Under the pieces are notes generated by a model. That model saw only the letters and a program-made list of their open reading frames with translations, did no database searches and was not told where the DNA came from. Position numbers and translations under genes: made by a program. A stretch of 64,000 nucleotides of DNA from Phytohabitans maris (GTDB lineage Bacteria; Actinomycetota; Actinomycetes; Mycobacteriales; Micromonosporaceae), in contig NZ_JAVHUY010000001.1 of NCBI RefSeq assembly GCF_031085175.1, positions 248,001-312,000 of the forward strand. The letters are read 5' to 3'. Shown here piece after piece: positions 44,870-53,754 of the stretch. The stretch's first letter is position 1. Each line of letters starts with the position of its first letter.

Positions 44870-45535
44870 TCATCCATCAAATCCCTTGATCGATAGGTTT
44901 AGGTCCTGGGCGAGAATGGCGGCCTGGACTCGGCTGCGAAGCCCCAGTTTGGTGAGAATGCGGCTGACGTGTGTCTTGGTGGTCGACTCGGCCATCTCCA
45001 GGCGGCCGGCGATCTCCAGGTTGGACAGGCCCTGTCCCAGGCAGGCGAGCACATCCCGTTCGCGCGGTGTCAGGCCCTCCACGGCCGCGCGCAGGGCGGC
45101 CGGGGCGCCGGGCGCGGTGGCGGCGAACGCGGCGATCAGCCGCCGGGTCACGGCCGGGGCGATGATGCCGTCGCCGCGGGCGACCGTGCGCACGGCGGCG
45201 ACCAGGCCGTCCGCGTCGGTGTCCTTGAGCAGGAAGCCGGCGGCGCCGGCGCGGAGGGCACCGAAGACGTACTCGTCGAGGTCGAACGTGGTCAGCACCA
45301 GCACGTCCGCCAGCCCCTCGGCGACGATCTCGCGGGTGGCGGAGATGCCGTCCAGGCGGGGCATGCGCACGTCGAGCACGGCCACGTCCGGGTGGAGGCG
45401 GCGGCAGAGGGCGAGCGCCTCGGCGCCGTCGGCGGCCTGGCCGACCACCTCGACGTCCGGCGCGCCGTTCAGGATCATGGCCAGGCCGGCGCGGACCGCG
45501 TCCTGGTCGTCGGCGATGACGACGCGCACGCTCAT
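44870..45535 (-). CDS. NarL/LuxR-type response regulator
   Basis: A 221-residue regulator with receiver motifs VRVVIADDQDAVRAGLAMIL, VAVLDVRMPRLDGISA (phospho-acceptor Asp), TTFDLDEYVFGALRAGAAG and FLLKDTD, then a LuxR helix-turn-helix, LTPRERDVLACLGQGLSNLE with MAESTTKTHVSRILTKLGL. Its ATG overlaps the stop of the upstream kinase by four bases (ATGA). It closely resembles the other regulator in the window (13961-14656), so the two systems are paralogues. Targets are unknown. Confidence 0.94.
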   Translation of the reverse strand: MSVRVVIADDQDAVRAGLAMILNGAPDVEVVGQAADGAEALALCRRLHPDVAVLDVRMPRLDGISATREIVAEGLADVLVLTTFDLDEYVFGALRAGAAGFLLKDTDADGLVAAVRTVARGDGIIAPAVTRRLIAAFAATAPGAPAALRAAVEGLTPRERDVLACLGQGLSNLEIAGRLEMAESTTKTHVSRILTKLGLRSRVQAAILAQDLNLSIKGFDG

Positions 45536-46668
45536 GTCGGCAGCTCCGCGTGCACCCGCCAGCGGGTGCCGTCGCCGCCCGCGTCGAAGCGGCCGTGCAG
45601 CAGCGCCGCCCGTTCGCGCATGCCGATCAGTCCGGCACCCGCACCGGGTACGGCCGCCGCGCCGTTGATCGGGTTTTCGACGGTGAGCGAGACGATCCCG
45701 GCGCCGTACGCGACCGCCACGTCCGCCCGGCCGGTCCCGTGCTTGAGCGCGTTGGTCAGCGACTCCTGCACGATCCGGTACGCCGCGAGATCCACCCCGA
45801 CCGGCAGCGGGCGCGGCTCGCCGCTGGTCTCCAGCCGTACCGTGAGCCCGGCGCCGCGCGCCTGCGCGACGAGCTGGTCGAGCTCGGCCAGCCGTACCCG
45901 GGTGGGCTCGTCGTCGCCGGCGTCTTCGCGGAGCAGCTCGATCATCTGGCGCATCTCGGCCAGCCCCTGCACGCTGTTCTCCCGGATCACCTTCAGCGCC
46001 TGCTCGACGGCGTCCGGGTCGCGCTCGCGCACGGACAGGGCGGCGGTCGCGTGGATGGCCGCCGCGCTGAGGTGGTTGGCGATCACGTCGTGCAGTTCGC
46101 GGGCCATCCGGGTGCGCTCGGCGGTGACGGCCTGCCGGCGGTCGAGCTCGACGAGGCGGGCGGTCTGCTCGGCGCGGGCCCGCTCGGCGGCGGCCTGGTC
46201 CCGGTACTGCCGCACGCTGATCGCGGTCACCACCGGCAGGACCAGGATCAGTACCGCGGGGATGGCCAGCTGCAGGCCGCGCCACGAACCGGCGAGGATC
46301 GGCCCGGCGATCGCGCAGGCCGCGCTCACCCCGATGCCGACCCGCAGCAGGATCCGCCACATCCGGGCCGAGCCGTACAGGCAGGTGTCGTAGAGGATCT
46401 GCGTGTAGACCAGCAGGGTGCCGAGCGAGGCGCCCATCGCGAGGTCGGGGACGAGCGCGACCGTGCCGAGGGCGAGGCCGGCGCGGGTGGCGACGCGGCG
46501 CAGGGCGAGCGCGACGCAGGCGAGCACGAGCGGCGGTACGAAGAACGCGATCGGCAGCCGCGACGGCCACGGCTGGATCGTGTGCGCGACGCCGAGCGCG
46601 AGCATGGCGAGGCCACCGGCGAGCGAGAGGCCCGCCAGGGTCAGGTCCCGCCGCAGTGCCCTGGACAC
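45532..46668 (-). CDS. NarX-like sensor histidine kinase
   Basis: A 378-residue kinase of standard form: five or so membrane helices (residues ~8-165), a coiled coil (RDQAAAERARAEQTARLVEL), a HisKA_3 domain with RMARELHDVIANHLSAAAIH (phospho-acceptor His) and an ATPase domain with VQESLTNALKHG and GLIGMRERAALLHG. No extracellular sensor domain is seen, so the membrane part probably senses. GTG 46668 is the start; it is followed with a four-base overlap by its response regulator. Unlike the kinase at 14635-16911 it has only one module. Confidence 0.93.
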   Translation of the reverse strand: MSRALRRDLTLAGLSLAGGLAMLALGVAHTIQPWPSRLPIAFFVPPLVLACVALALRRVATRAGLALGTVALVPDLAMGASLGTLLVYTQILYDTCLYGSARMWRILLRVGIGVSAACAIAGPILAGSWRGLQLAIPAVLILVLPVVTAISVRQYRDQAAAERARAEQTARLVELDRRQAVTAERTRMARELHDVIANHLSAAAIHATAALSVRERDPDAVEQALKVIRENSVQGLAEMRQMIELLREDAGDDEPTRVRLAELDQLVAQARGAGLTVRLETSGEPRPLPVGVDLAAYRIVQESLTNALKHGTGRADVAVAYGAGIVSLTVENPINGAAAVPGAGAGLIGMRERAALLHGRFDAGGDGTRWRVHAELPT

Positions 46669-46747
46669 GTTTCGATCACATCACACGTATCGGTGCCGGG
46701 CCTCCGACCGGACGACGAGCCGGCGGGGGCGCGGGATCCGTCGAAGG

Positions 46748-47350
46748 ATGTATCCGGATCCCCTCACCGCCGCCGAGGCCCGGAGCCGGCCGCGCGGCGA
46801 GGCTGAAGGCATGGTTCTCGCGGTCATCGCCGCGTGCGAGATCGGGTTCTGGGTGATCCTGGGCGCCGGCCTCGTCGCGCGGTACCTGCTGCGGATGCGC
46901 CGCCTCGGTGGCGTACTCCTGCTTTGTGTGCCCCTCGTCGACGTGGTGCTGCTGGTCGCGACGATGATCGACCTGCGGCGTGGCGCGGAGGCGAACTTCA
47001 CCCACGGCCTCGCCGCCGCGTACATCGGATTCTCCATCGCGTTCGGACACTCTATGGTGCGGTGGGCGGACCAACGGTTCGCCCACCGCTTCGCCGGCGG
47101 ACCGCCGCCGTGGAAGCCGCCGAAAGGCGGATGGGAGCGCGCCCGGTACGAGTGGCGGGAGTGGTTCAAGGGCCTGGCCGGCTGGTCGGTCGCGTGTGGC
47201 CTGCTGGCGGGTGGCATCCTCCTGGTCGGCGACTCGAGTCGGACCGAAGAGTTGTTTGCGTGGATTGGTCGGCTCACCGGGGCACTCGTCATCTGGTTGA
47301 TCGCTTTTCCATTGTGGGCCACGTTATTTCCCGCACGGGCCAAGGAGTGA
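46748..47350 (+). CDS. Multi-pass membrane protein of unknown function
   Basis: A 200-residue protein with about five hydrophobic segments: VLAVIAACEIGFWVILGAGL, LGGVLLLCVPLVDVVLLVAT, LAAAYIGFSIAFGHSM, GWSVACGLLAGGILLVG and ALVIWLIAFPLWATLF. Between the third and fourth is a conserved-looking cytoplasmic stretch, PPPWKPPKGGWERARYEWRE. I recognise no named family. ATG 46748 is used; ATG 46811 (MVLAVIAACEIG) starts right at the first helix and is also plausible. It is divergent from the histidine kinase with an 79-base gap. Confidence 0.75.
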   Translation: MYPDPLTAAEARSRPRGEAEGMVLAVIAACEIGFWVILGAGLVARYLLRMRRLGGVLLLCVPLVDVVLLVATMIDLRRGAEANFTHGLAAAYIGFSIAFGHSMVRWADQRFAHRFAGGPPPWKPPKGGWERARYEWREWFKGLAGWSVACGLLAGGILLVGDSSRTEELFAWIGRLTGALVIWLIAFPLWATLFPARAKE

Positions 47351-47412
47351 TGTAGTAGGCACCGGGGGTGCCTGGTACAGGGCGGTTGTCCCGCCGGTGA
47401 GGAGAACGAAAT

Positions 47413-47778
47413 ATGGCGCACGGGGAGGCCGAGCACGGCAGCGCCGAGAGCGAGCAGCACTACCTGCTGGGCGAGCACGGCGTGCCCAGCAGGCACCTTC
47501 GGTGGGTCTGCGGGGCCGGTCCGCAGCCTGTCGAGGAGGCGGTGCCGCAGGTCGCTCCCGGTGCGGCAGGCGTTGCGTCTGGCGCCCCGATGGAGGCGTC
47601 AGACGCTCCGGTTGGCGAGCTGTCGCCGGACGAGGGGCGGACGCTCGTACCCGAGCGGCGCGGCCCGGCGGTGTGCCGGTCCAGCCATCCCGGGTGGGCG
47701 GGCGCCCATCGGCATGGCGCGGTCCGGCCGCGGGCCCGCGCGACCCGCCGCGAACGTCCACCGGACCGGTGGTGCTGA
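47413..47778 (+). CDS. Hypothetical protein, weakly supported
   Basis: A 121-residue frame, MAHGEAEHGSAESEQHYLLG onward, with GAGGAG eight bases before the ATG, one of the better ribosome sites in this region. The first ~60 residues are acidic and look composed; the last ~50 are Arg/Pro/Gly-rich and could be chance reading of GC-rich DNA. There is no similarity I recognise and no membrane segment. It ends 22 bases before the TetR gene in the same direction. Confidence 0.45.
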   Translation: MAHGEAEHGSAESEQHYLLGEHGVPSRHLRWVCGAGPQPVEEAVPQVAPGAAGVASGAPMEASDAPVGELSPDEGRTLVPERRGPAVCRSSHPGWAGAHRHGAVRPRARATRRERPPDRWC

Positions 47779-47800
47779 GGGGCTTCACTAGGCTGTAAGA

Positions 47801-48448
47801 GTGCGGGCAAAACAGCAGATTCTGGACGAAGCGCTAGCCCTGGCCGACGAGCACGGCCTCGGGGCGATCTCGATGCGCGCTGTCGCCCGGCGGATGGGGC
47901 TGACCTCGATGGCGCTGTACCCGTACGTCGGCACGAAGGACGACCTGCTCGACGGCCTGGTGGGCCGGCTGCTGGCCGACCTGCTCCCGGCCCAGGACAC
48001 CGCCACCGCCGGCTGGCGCGAGCGGCTGCGGGCCGTCGCCCGAGCCGCCCGGGCCCTGGCTAGCGCCCACCCCGGGGCGTACCCCCTGCTGATGGCCCGC
48101 CCCTCCGCCGCGCCGGACGCCTTACGCGTGGTCGACCTGATCTACGCCGCGCTGCTCGACGCCGGCGTGCCCGAGCCGGAGGTGCCCCGCCTGGAGCGGA
48201 TGCTCTCCACGTTCGTGCTCGGCTACGCGACGTCCGAGGTCAACGGTCGCTTCGCGGCCGGCCGGAGCGGTGCCGAGGCCGCCCCCGCGCCGCACGCGCT
48301 GCCCGCGCACGACCGCCTGTCCCGGTGGCTGGGCGGCGAGGTCGACTGGGACGCCGAGTTCGAGGCCGACCTGCGCGACCTGATCCACCTCGTCGAGTCG
48401 GCCGCGAAAGACCGATCGCATGCGCGGGGTCCCCGGGGAAACGTGTAG
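47801..48448 (+). CDS. TetR-family transcriptional regulator
   Basis: A 215-residue repressor. The N-terminal helix-turn-helix reads ILDEALALADEHGLGAISMR, AVARRMGLTSMALYPYVGTK, the usual TetR form, followed by a mainly helical ligand domain (RLRAVARAARALASAHPGAY, RLERMLSTFVLGYATSEVNG). Ligand and targets are unknown. GTG 47801 is the start. The last ten or so residues (RSHARGPRGNV) and the TAG stop come from repeat D1, so an insertion of repeat DNA seems to have replaced the natural end of the gene. Confidence 0.88.
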   Translation: MRAKQQILDEALALADEHGLGAISMRAVARRMGLTSMALYPYVGTKDDLLDGLVGRLLADLLPAQDTATAGWRERLRAVARAARALASAHPGAYPLLMARPSAAPDALRVVDLIYAALLDAGVPEPEVPRLERMLSTFVLGYATSEVNGRFAAGRSGAEAAPAPHALPAHDRLSRWLGGEVDWDAEFEADLRDLIHLVESAAKDRSHARGPRGNV

Positions 48449-48458
48449 CGCAGCGCCG
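48422..48458 (+). repeat. Interspersed repeat, fragment D1
   Basis: GCGCGGGGTCCCCGGGGAAA and the next bases match the insert part of copies A and B and then diverge. It contains the TAG stop of the TetR gene. It is inverted relative to copy D2 about 180 bases away. Confidence 0.7.
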
Positions 48459-48540
48459 GGTCCGCCGGGTGCGGCGTGTGCGCGGAGCGGTCGGGCTGCA
48501 CGCACAAACGGGGCAGCTCGAGAGCTTCCCGCGCGCGCAT
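48459..48540 (-). repeat. Second conserved block of the interspersed repeat (D side)
   Basis: On the minus strand this reads AAGCTCTCGAGCTGCCCCGT, then TGTGCGT, matching the block at 13436-13545. It lies about 100 bases beyond D2, the same spacing and orientation as in the B element. Confidence 0.65.
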
Positions 48541-48639
48541 CCAGCGGCGCCGCGCGGGGTCCGCGTCGGGCGGGCCCCTGGCTCCGGCGCGATCCCGATG
48601 GTCTGGAGCGCCCCTGCCGGCGGGGTGGCCGCGACCAGG

Positions 48640-48698
48640 CGCGGAGGGTGAGGCCGCGGGAGCAACGGTCCGGACCGCGACGGACATCGCGGTAGCTC
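48640..48698 (-). repeat. Interspersed repeat, copy D2 (short form)
   Basis: A 59-bp head-plus-tail copy on the minus strand, with GAGCTACCGCGATGTCCGTC at one end and CACCCTCCGCG at the other, lacking the 51-53 base insert exactly as copy C does. It lies 34 bases from the end of the converging membrane-anchored protein gene. Confidence 0.82.
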
Positions 48699-48732
48699 GA
48701 TGCCTCTTTGTCTCTGGGGTTTGGCCGCCGCG

Positions 48733-49383
48733 TCAGCGGGTGCGGCGGCGCACCAGCAGTGAGATGCCGGCGAGTCCCAGCGTGATGACGACGACCACCG
48801 CGCCGTTGAGCAGCAGCACCTCGCGCAGGTCGGCCAGCAGCTTGTCGAGGTCGCGGCCGGGGTTGAGCGTGTTTTCGTCGAAGACGCGCTCGCCGCCGCC
48901 GATGCCGCCGTGCAGCGTCTCCGGCTTTTCCGGCAGCGGCACGCCGGCCGCGCGCAGGGTCTCGGACATGTTGAGCCGCCCGTAGAACCACGCGTTGGTG
49001 GTCTTGCGCTTGTCGGGCTGCTTGGCCGGCCGGTAGGCGCGGGGGCCGCCGGCGGCGAGCGGGTAGAGGTCGTAGGTCTGCTTGGCCTGCTCGCCGACGT
49101 GCACGACGACCGTGAACTTGGGGCCGAGGTTTTCCGCCTTGGGCGAGCTGGTCTGGCCCTTGGTGCTGGCCAACCAGTTGACCTGGCTCAGCACCGCCTC
49201 GAAGAGCTCCGGGCTGCTCTTGGCGTGGACCGTGATGGCTTTTGCCAGCTCGGCGCCGTCGATCGTGATCGTGTCAGGCTTGGCCGGCGCGGCGAGGGCG
49301 GGCGACGGGGCGAGCAGCGGAGCGGCGACGGCGACCAACACGGCGCCGCTCATGAACCATCGGCGGCTCACCCCTGCGACCAT
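48733..49383 (-). CDS. Exported, C-terminally membrane-anchored protein of unknown function
   Basis: A 216-residue protein with a twin-arginine-like signal (VSRRWFMSGAVLVAVAAPLL, ending SPALA), an extracytoplasmic domain of about 145 residues (ITIDGAELAKAITVHAKSSP, FTVVVHVGEQAKQTYDLYPL, PETLHGGIGGGERVFDENTL) and a C-terminal membrane helix with a basic tail (VVVVITLGLAGISLLVRRRT). There is no LPXTG motif. The domain is not one I can name. ATG 49383 is the start. The gene converges on the TetR gene across the D repeat element. Confidence 0.78.
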   Translation of the reverse strand: MVAGVSRRWFMSGAVLVAVAAPLLAPSPALAAPAKPDTITIDGAELAKAITVHAKSSPELFEAVLSQVNWLASTKGQTSSPKAENLGPKFTVVVHVGEQAKQTYDLYPLAAGGPRAYRPAKQPDKRKTTNAWFYGRLNMSETLRAAGVPLPEKPETLHGGIGGGERVFDENTLNPGRDLDKLLADLREVLLLNGAVVVVITLGLAGISLLVRRRTR

Positions 49384-49699
49384 GACCGACCTCCCGCCCC
49401 GATGGATGGTCCCGCCCCGTGGCGCGGCCGACGATCCGCTTTAAACCAAAGACTCCGCCATGCCACGCCCGGTTGCATGCGCAGCCCAGGTTTTTCGAAC
49501 TATCTGCGATCGTCGCCGCCGATGACAACATGCCCAATCGTTCGGCCGCCGAATCGTAACCGGCCGCCGCCGATCGTGGTGTCCGGGGCTCGACACGATC
49601 GCACCCTTCCGGCGCCCCGCCGCCGGGAGCCGGCTCAGCCGCGAGTACCCGTCGACGGCGGTCGTGGAGGTCCGCCGTCCTTGTCCGCGTCGAGCGCCC
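49384..49699. other. Intergenic region with no recognised gene
   Basis: These 316 bases lie between the start of the exported protein gene (minus strand) and the tandem terminators of gltX. The first half, nearest 49384, is less GC-rich and should hold the promoter of the exported protein gene. I found no convincing coding sequence and no tRNA, although actinomycete gltX genes are often near tRNA-Glu/Gln. Confidence 0.5.
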
Positions 49700-49783
49700 G
49701 ATCCCGCTCTTGTGGGCCGGGACTTTCTTGTCCCGGGGTCAGATCCCGCTCTTGTGGGCCGGGACTTTCTTGTCCCGGGGTCA
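49700..49783. terminator. Tandem 42-bp terminator repeat after gltX
   Basis: Two identical 42-bp units, 49700-49741 and 49742-49783, each start GATCCCGCTCTTGTGGGCCG. Each contains a hairpin with arms CCGGGAC / GTCCCGG and loop TTTCTT (49717-49736 and 49759-49778). The second unit includes the gltX stop codon, so the gene ends within the repeat. Two hairpins in a row would make a fail-safe terminator. Confidence 0.85.
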
Positions 49784-51190
49784 GATCAGGCGGGCGCGGG
49801 CGGCCTCGATCCGGGCCAGTGTGCGCTCCTTGCCCAGCACCACCAGCGACTCGAAGAGTGGCAGCCCCACGCTGCGGCCGGTGACCGCCACCCGCACCGG
49901 GGCCTGGGCCTTGCCGAGCTTCAGGTCGCGGGCGGCGCCCACCGCCTCCAGCGCCCCCTTCAGCGACTCGGCGTCCCACGACGGCAGGGCGCCGAAGGCG
50001 GCGGCGGCCGCGTCCAGGAGGTCGGCGGCGCCGTCCTTCATCGCCTTCGACCAGGATGCCTCGTCGATCTCGGGGGAGGGTACGAACAGGAAGTCGACGT
50101 TCGGCACGATCTCGCTCAGTACCGCGATCCGAGTCTGGGCCAGCGGCGCCACCGCGGCGAAGGCGGCCGGGTCGAAGTCTTCCGGGCGCCACGGCGGCGG
50201 CGGGATCGTCTCGGTGCCGGTGAGCCAGGGCTGGCAGGCGGCCGAAAAGGCGGCGGCGTCAAGCGCCCGGATGTACTCGCCGTTGAAGGCGCGCAGCTTC
50301 TTCTCGTCGAAGAACGCGGGCGACGGGTTGACCTCCTCGAGGCGAAACTCCTCCTCGATCACCGACCACGGCACGATCTCCCGGTTGCCGCTGGGGGCCC
50401 AGCCGAGCAGCATCAGGTAGTTGCGCATGGTGTCGGCGAGGTAGCCCTCGTCGCGGTACGCCTCCAGCGCCACCTTGTCGCGCCGCTTGGAGAGCTTCTG
50501 CCGCTTTTCGTTGACGACCACCGGCACGTGCGCCCAGATCGGCGGCTTCACGCCCAGCGCGTCCCAGAGCAGCTGCTGCTTCGGCGTGTTGGGCAGGTGC
50601 TCCTCGGCGCGGATCACGTGCGTGATGCCCTGGGTCATGTCGTCGACGACGTTGGCCAGCAGGAACACCGGCGAACCGTCACCGCGGGCGATCACGAAGT
50701 CTTCCAGCAGCTTGTTTTCCCAGGTGGGCTCGCCGCGGATGAGGTCGACCACGACGGTCAGACCCTCGTCCGGGGTGCGGAAGCGCAGCGCCCGGCCGGG
50801 GCCGGCGGTCAGGCCGCGGTCGCGGCAGAAGCCGTCATATCCCTGGTACTGCGAGCCGGTGCGGGCCTGCACGTCCTCGCGGGTGCAGTCGCAGTAGTAC
50901 GCCCGGCCGGCCGCGTACAGCTTTTCGGCGGCGGCGCGGTGCTCACCCGCGTTGGCGGACTGGAAGTACGGACCCTCGTAGGTGCCGCGTGCGATGCCGA
51001 TCCAGTCGAGCGCGTTGAGGATGCCCTCGGTCCACTCCGGCCGGTTGCGGGCGGCGTCGGTGTCTTCGATCCGCAGGACGAAGGCGCCGCTGTGCTGCTT
51101 CGCGTAGATCCAGTTTTGCAGCGCCGAACGGGCACCGCCGACGTGGAACATACCGGTGGGAGACGGGGCGAAGCGCACGCGTACGGTCAC
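49781..51190 (-). CDS. gltX: Glutamyl-tRNA synthetase
   Basis: A 469-residue class I synthetase that charges tRNA-Glu. [20 protein letters not shown] carries the HIGH-like signature, KLSKR the KMSKS-like loop, and [10 protein letters not shown] the Glu site. CDC with a later Cys in the inserted zinc region ([11 protein letters not shown] ... DGFCRDRG) is as in other actinobacterial GluRS. GTG 51190 is used; the sequence homologous to other GluRS begins at once. Its start overlaps the stop of an MFS sugar-carrier gene by four bases (GTGA), which is itself coupled to a beta-glucosidase gene; this context is unusual. A duplicated terminator follows. Confidence 0.95.
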   Translation of the reverse strand: MTVRVRFAPSPTGMFHVGGARSALQNWIYAKQHSGAFVLRIEDTDAARNRPEWTEGILNALDWIGIARGTYEGPYFQSANAGEHRAAAEKLYAAGRAYYCDCTREDVQARTGSQYQGYDGFCRDRGLTAGPGRALRFRTPDEGLTVVVDLIRGEPTWENKLLEDFVIARGDGSPVFLLANVVDDMTQGITHVIRAEEHLPNTPKQQLLWDALGVKPPIWAHVPVVVNEKRQKLSKRRDKVALEAYRDEGYLADTMRNYLMLLGWAPSGNREIVPWSVIEEEFRLEEVNPSPAFFDEKKLRAFNGEYIRALDAAAFSAACQPWLTGTETIPPPPWRPEDFDPAAFAAVAPLAQTRIAVLSEIVPNVDFLFVPSPEIDEASWSKAMKDGAADLLDAAAAAFGALPSWDAESLKGALEAVGAARDLKLGKAQAPVRVAVTGRSVGLPLFESLVVLGKERTLARIEAARARLI

Positions 51191-52446
51191 GGCACCGAGC
51201 GTATCCGCACCACGAAGACGCTGCCGAGGAGGGTGACGACGGCGGTGAGCGCGTACAGGGTGGGGTAGCCGCCCAGGTGCACCACGATCGGCGCGGACAT
51301 GGCCGGGCCGAGCACCTGCGGCGCCGAGTTGGCGATGTTGATGACGCCCAGGTCCTTGCCCCGGTCGGTGGCCCGGGGGAGCACCTGCGTGATCAGCGCC
51401 GCGTCGACGGCCAGGTAGACGCCGTAGCCGGCGCCGAGCAGCACCGCCGCCACGATGGCCATCGCCCACAGCGGCCAGACCGCGAGCAGGACCGCGGCCA
51501 CCGCCATGATCACGCCGGACCAGATCACGAAGACCTTGCGCCGGCCGGAACGGTCGGAGAGCCGGCCGGCCACGACCGCGGTGGCCATCATGCCCGCCGT
51601 GTAGATCAGGATCAGCACGAGCAGGCCGCCCTCGGGATCGGGGTAGTTCACCCCGTCCTGCAGGAAGTAGAGCAGGTAGAGCGTGCCGAGCGCGTTGCCG
51701 ACCTGTACCAGGAAGCGGGTGCCCCAGGCCCACGCGAAGTCCGGGTGCCGGCGCGGGTCGATCCAGATGCCGGAGAGCAGCGGCACGCGCGGCCGGTGCG
51801 CGCGGGGGAGCGGGTCGTCCGGGGTGAGCAGGGCGAACGGCAGCGCCAGGATCAGCACGGCCACCGCCACCGCGTAGTACCCCGCCTTGTTCTCGGTGAA
51901 GATCGCGGTCACCAGCACCGCGCCCAGGACCAGGCCGAGCGACTGCGGGATGCCCACCCAGCCGGAGACGCCGCCGCGCTGCGCCACCGGTACCCGGTCG
52001 GGGATGGCCGCGGTGAGCGTCGCGAGCGCGGCGTTGAAGCAGACCTGGGCGGCCACCCAGCAGACCGCGACGCCGGCGATCGAGCGCTGCTGGCCGAGGA
52101 GCGCCAGCGACGCGGCGCCGAGGAGCGCACTGGAGAGTGTCCAGACGTGCCGCCGGCCGTACTCCCGGGTGCCGATCCGCGGCGACGTACGGTCCGAGAG
52201 CGCGCCGGCGAGCGGGTTGGCGATCACCGCCGCGAGCGCGCCGAGCGCGGTCACCCAGCCAAACATGGCCTCCTTGTTGGCCGGGTCGATCAGCTCCACC
52301 TGGTTGGGCAGGAGCACCTGGATCGGCGTGAAGAACGCCATCCACACGCCGAGGTTGGCGCTGAAGATGAGCGCGATCCAGCCGCGCCGCACCGGTACGG
52401 TCGGCTCGGCGAGCGCGGCGGGCAGCGGCGCGACCCCGGCGGTCAT
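51187..52446 (-). CDS. MFS transporter, probable glucoside/sugar carrier
   Basis: A 419-residue carrier with about twelve membrane helices. The first cytoplasmic loop, [20 protein letters not shown], and the matching [17 protein letters not shown] at the middle are MFS signatures; the form resembles the sucrose/glycoside-pentoside-hexuronide type. It begins inside the stop of the GH1 beta-glucosidase (ATGA overlap) and its own stop overlaps the gltX start (GTGA). Import of a beta-glucoside for the GH1 enzyme is therefore likely. ATG 52446 is the start. Confidence 0.87.
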   Translation of the reverse strand: MTAGVAPLPAALAEPTVPVRRGWIALIFSANLGVWMAFFTPIQVLLPNQVELIDPANKEAMFGWVTALGALAAVIANPLAGALSDRTSPRIGTREYGRRHVWTLSSALLGAASLALLGQQRSIAGVAVCWVAAQVCFNAALATLTAAIPDRVPVAQRGGVSGWVGIPQSLGLVLGAVLVTAIFTENKAGYYAVAVAVLILALPFALLTPDDPLPRAHRPRVPLLSGIWIDPRRHPDFAWAWGTRFLVQVGNALGTLYLLYFLQDGVNYPDPEGGLLVLILIYTAGMMATAVVAGRLSDRSGRRKVFVIWSGVIMAVAAVLLAVWPLWAMAIVAAVLLGAGYGVYLAVDAALITQVLPRATDRGKDLGVINIANSAPQVLGPAMSAPIVVHLGGYPTLYALTAVVTLLGSVFVVRIRSVP

Positions 52447-53720
52447 CGGGAGGCTCTGACGAGGTCCCGGTACCAGGCGTACGACGTCTTCGGCGTGCGC
52501 ACCTGCGTGTCGTAGTCGACGTGCACCAGGCCGAAGCGCTTCGTGTACCCCTCGGCCCACTCGAAGTTGTCCAGAAGGGACCAGACGAAGTAGCCGCGTA
52601 CGTCCACACCGGACGCCATGGCGGCGCGCATCGCTCCGATGTGGCCGTCCAGATAGGACACCCGCTCCGGGTCGTCGATCCCGTCGTACGCGCAGCCGCT
52701 CTCGGTGATGTGGATCGGCGGGAGCGCCTCGCCGTACTCCTCCTTGAGCCACACGAGGAGCTGGCGCAGCCCGTCCGGGACCACCGGCCAGCCGAACGCC
52801 GTCGTCGGGTAGCCCTCGACGGGCGCGAACTCGAACGGCAGCGGGCTGTCCGGAGTGGACGGTGCCCGGATCCCGGTCGGGTTGTAGTAGTTGACGCCGA
52901 GCGCGTCGAGCGGAGCGGCGATCGTGTCGAGGTCGCCGTCGTGCACGACCGCCGGGTCCAGGCCCAGCTCCGGATAGCCCCGCCCGAAGAGCGGGTCGGT
53001 GAAGAGGCGGTTGTGCAAGGCGTGGTAGGCCGCTGCCGCCTCCGCGTCCCCCTCGCCTGCGGGCCAGACGGGGGAGTAGTTGTTGGTGATGGCCACCGCG
53101 CCGGCGCCCTGGGCGCGCAGCGCCGCCACCGCGAGACCGTGCCCGAGCAGCTGGTGGTGGGCCACCGGCAGCGCGCCGAAGAGGAGGGTCTGGCCGGGCG
53201 CGTGCTCACCGGTCGCGTACCCGAGTGTCATGTGGATGAACGGCTCGTTGAGCGTGATCCAGAGCCGTACCCGGTCGCCGAGCGCCCCGGCGACCAGCCC
53301 GGCGTAGTCGGCGAAGCGGAATGCCGTGTCGCGGCTCAGCCAGCCACCTTTGTCTTCCAGCGCCTGCGGGAGGTCCCAGTGGAAGAGCGTGACCACGGGG
53401 TCGATCCCCTTGGCCAGCAAGGCGTCGACGAGGCGGTCGTAGAAGTCGACCCCGGCCGGATTGGCCGGGCCGGTGCCGTCCGGCTGGATCCGCGGCCAGG
53501 CCACCGAGAAGCGGTACGCGTCGATGCCGAGCCCGGCCATCAGGTCGACGTCCTCGGGGTACCGGTGGAAGTGGTCGCAGGCGACGTCGCCGGTGCCGCC
53601 GTCGGCGATCCGCCCGGGCTCGTGGCTGAACGTGTCCCAAATGGACAGCCCGCGCCCACCCTCGCTGGCGGCACCCTCGATCTGGTACGCCGCCGTCGAC
53701 ACACCCCAGGTGAAGGCCAT
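52443..53720 (-). CDS. GH1 family beta-glucosidase
   Basis: A 425-residue family 1 glycosidase acting in the cytoplasm (no signal). The N-terminal signature [42 protein letters not shown] (acid/base Glu) and [12 protein letters not shown] (nucleophile Glu) are intact, as is [20 protein letters not shown] near the end. It hydrolyses cellobiose or aryl/alkyl beta-glucosides. ATG 53720 is used; upstream codons to 53753 add 11 unconserved residues. First gene of a three-gene unit (GH1, MFS, gltX) with four-base overlaps at both junctions. No LacI- or CebR-type repressor adjoins it. Confidence 0.94.
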   Translation of the reverse strand: MAFTWGVSTAAYQIEGAASEGGRGLSIWDTFSHEPGRIADGGTGDVACDHFHRYPEDVDLMAGLGIDAYRFSVAWPRIQPDGTGPANPAGVDFYDRLVDALLAKGIDPVVTLFHWDLPQALEDKGGWLSRDTAFRFADYAGLVAGALGDRVRLWITLNEPFIHMTLGYATGEHAPGQTLLFGALPVAHHQLLGHGLAVAALRAQGAGAVAITNNYSPVWPAGEGDAEAAAAYHALHNRLFTDPLFGRGYPELGLDPAVVHDGDLDTIAAPLDALGVNYYNPTGIRAPSTPDSPLPFEFAPVEGYPTTAFGWPVVPDGLRQLLVWLKEEYGEALPPIHITESGCAYDGIDDPERVSYLDGHIGAMRAAMASGVDVRGYFVWSLLDNFEWAEGYTKRFGLVHVDYDTQVRTPKTSYAWYRDLVRASR

Positions 53721-53754
53721 CCGCCGCCCCCTAAATGCGAAAGATCCTCGCACT

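Noticed and set aside
49384-49780. tRNA-Glu/Gln genes expected near gltX
   Set aside because: No cloverleaf, T-loop GGTTCGAATCC-like motif or acceptor stem was found by eye.
51191-53209. Open frame upstream of gltX, making a 1142-residue protein
   Set aside because: The extra part is Arg/Pro-rich shadow of the MFS and GH1 genes; GluRS homology starts at GTG 51190.
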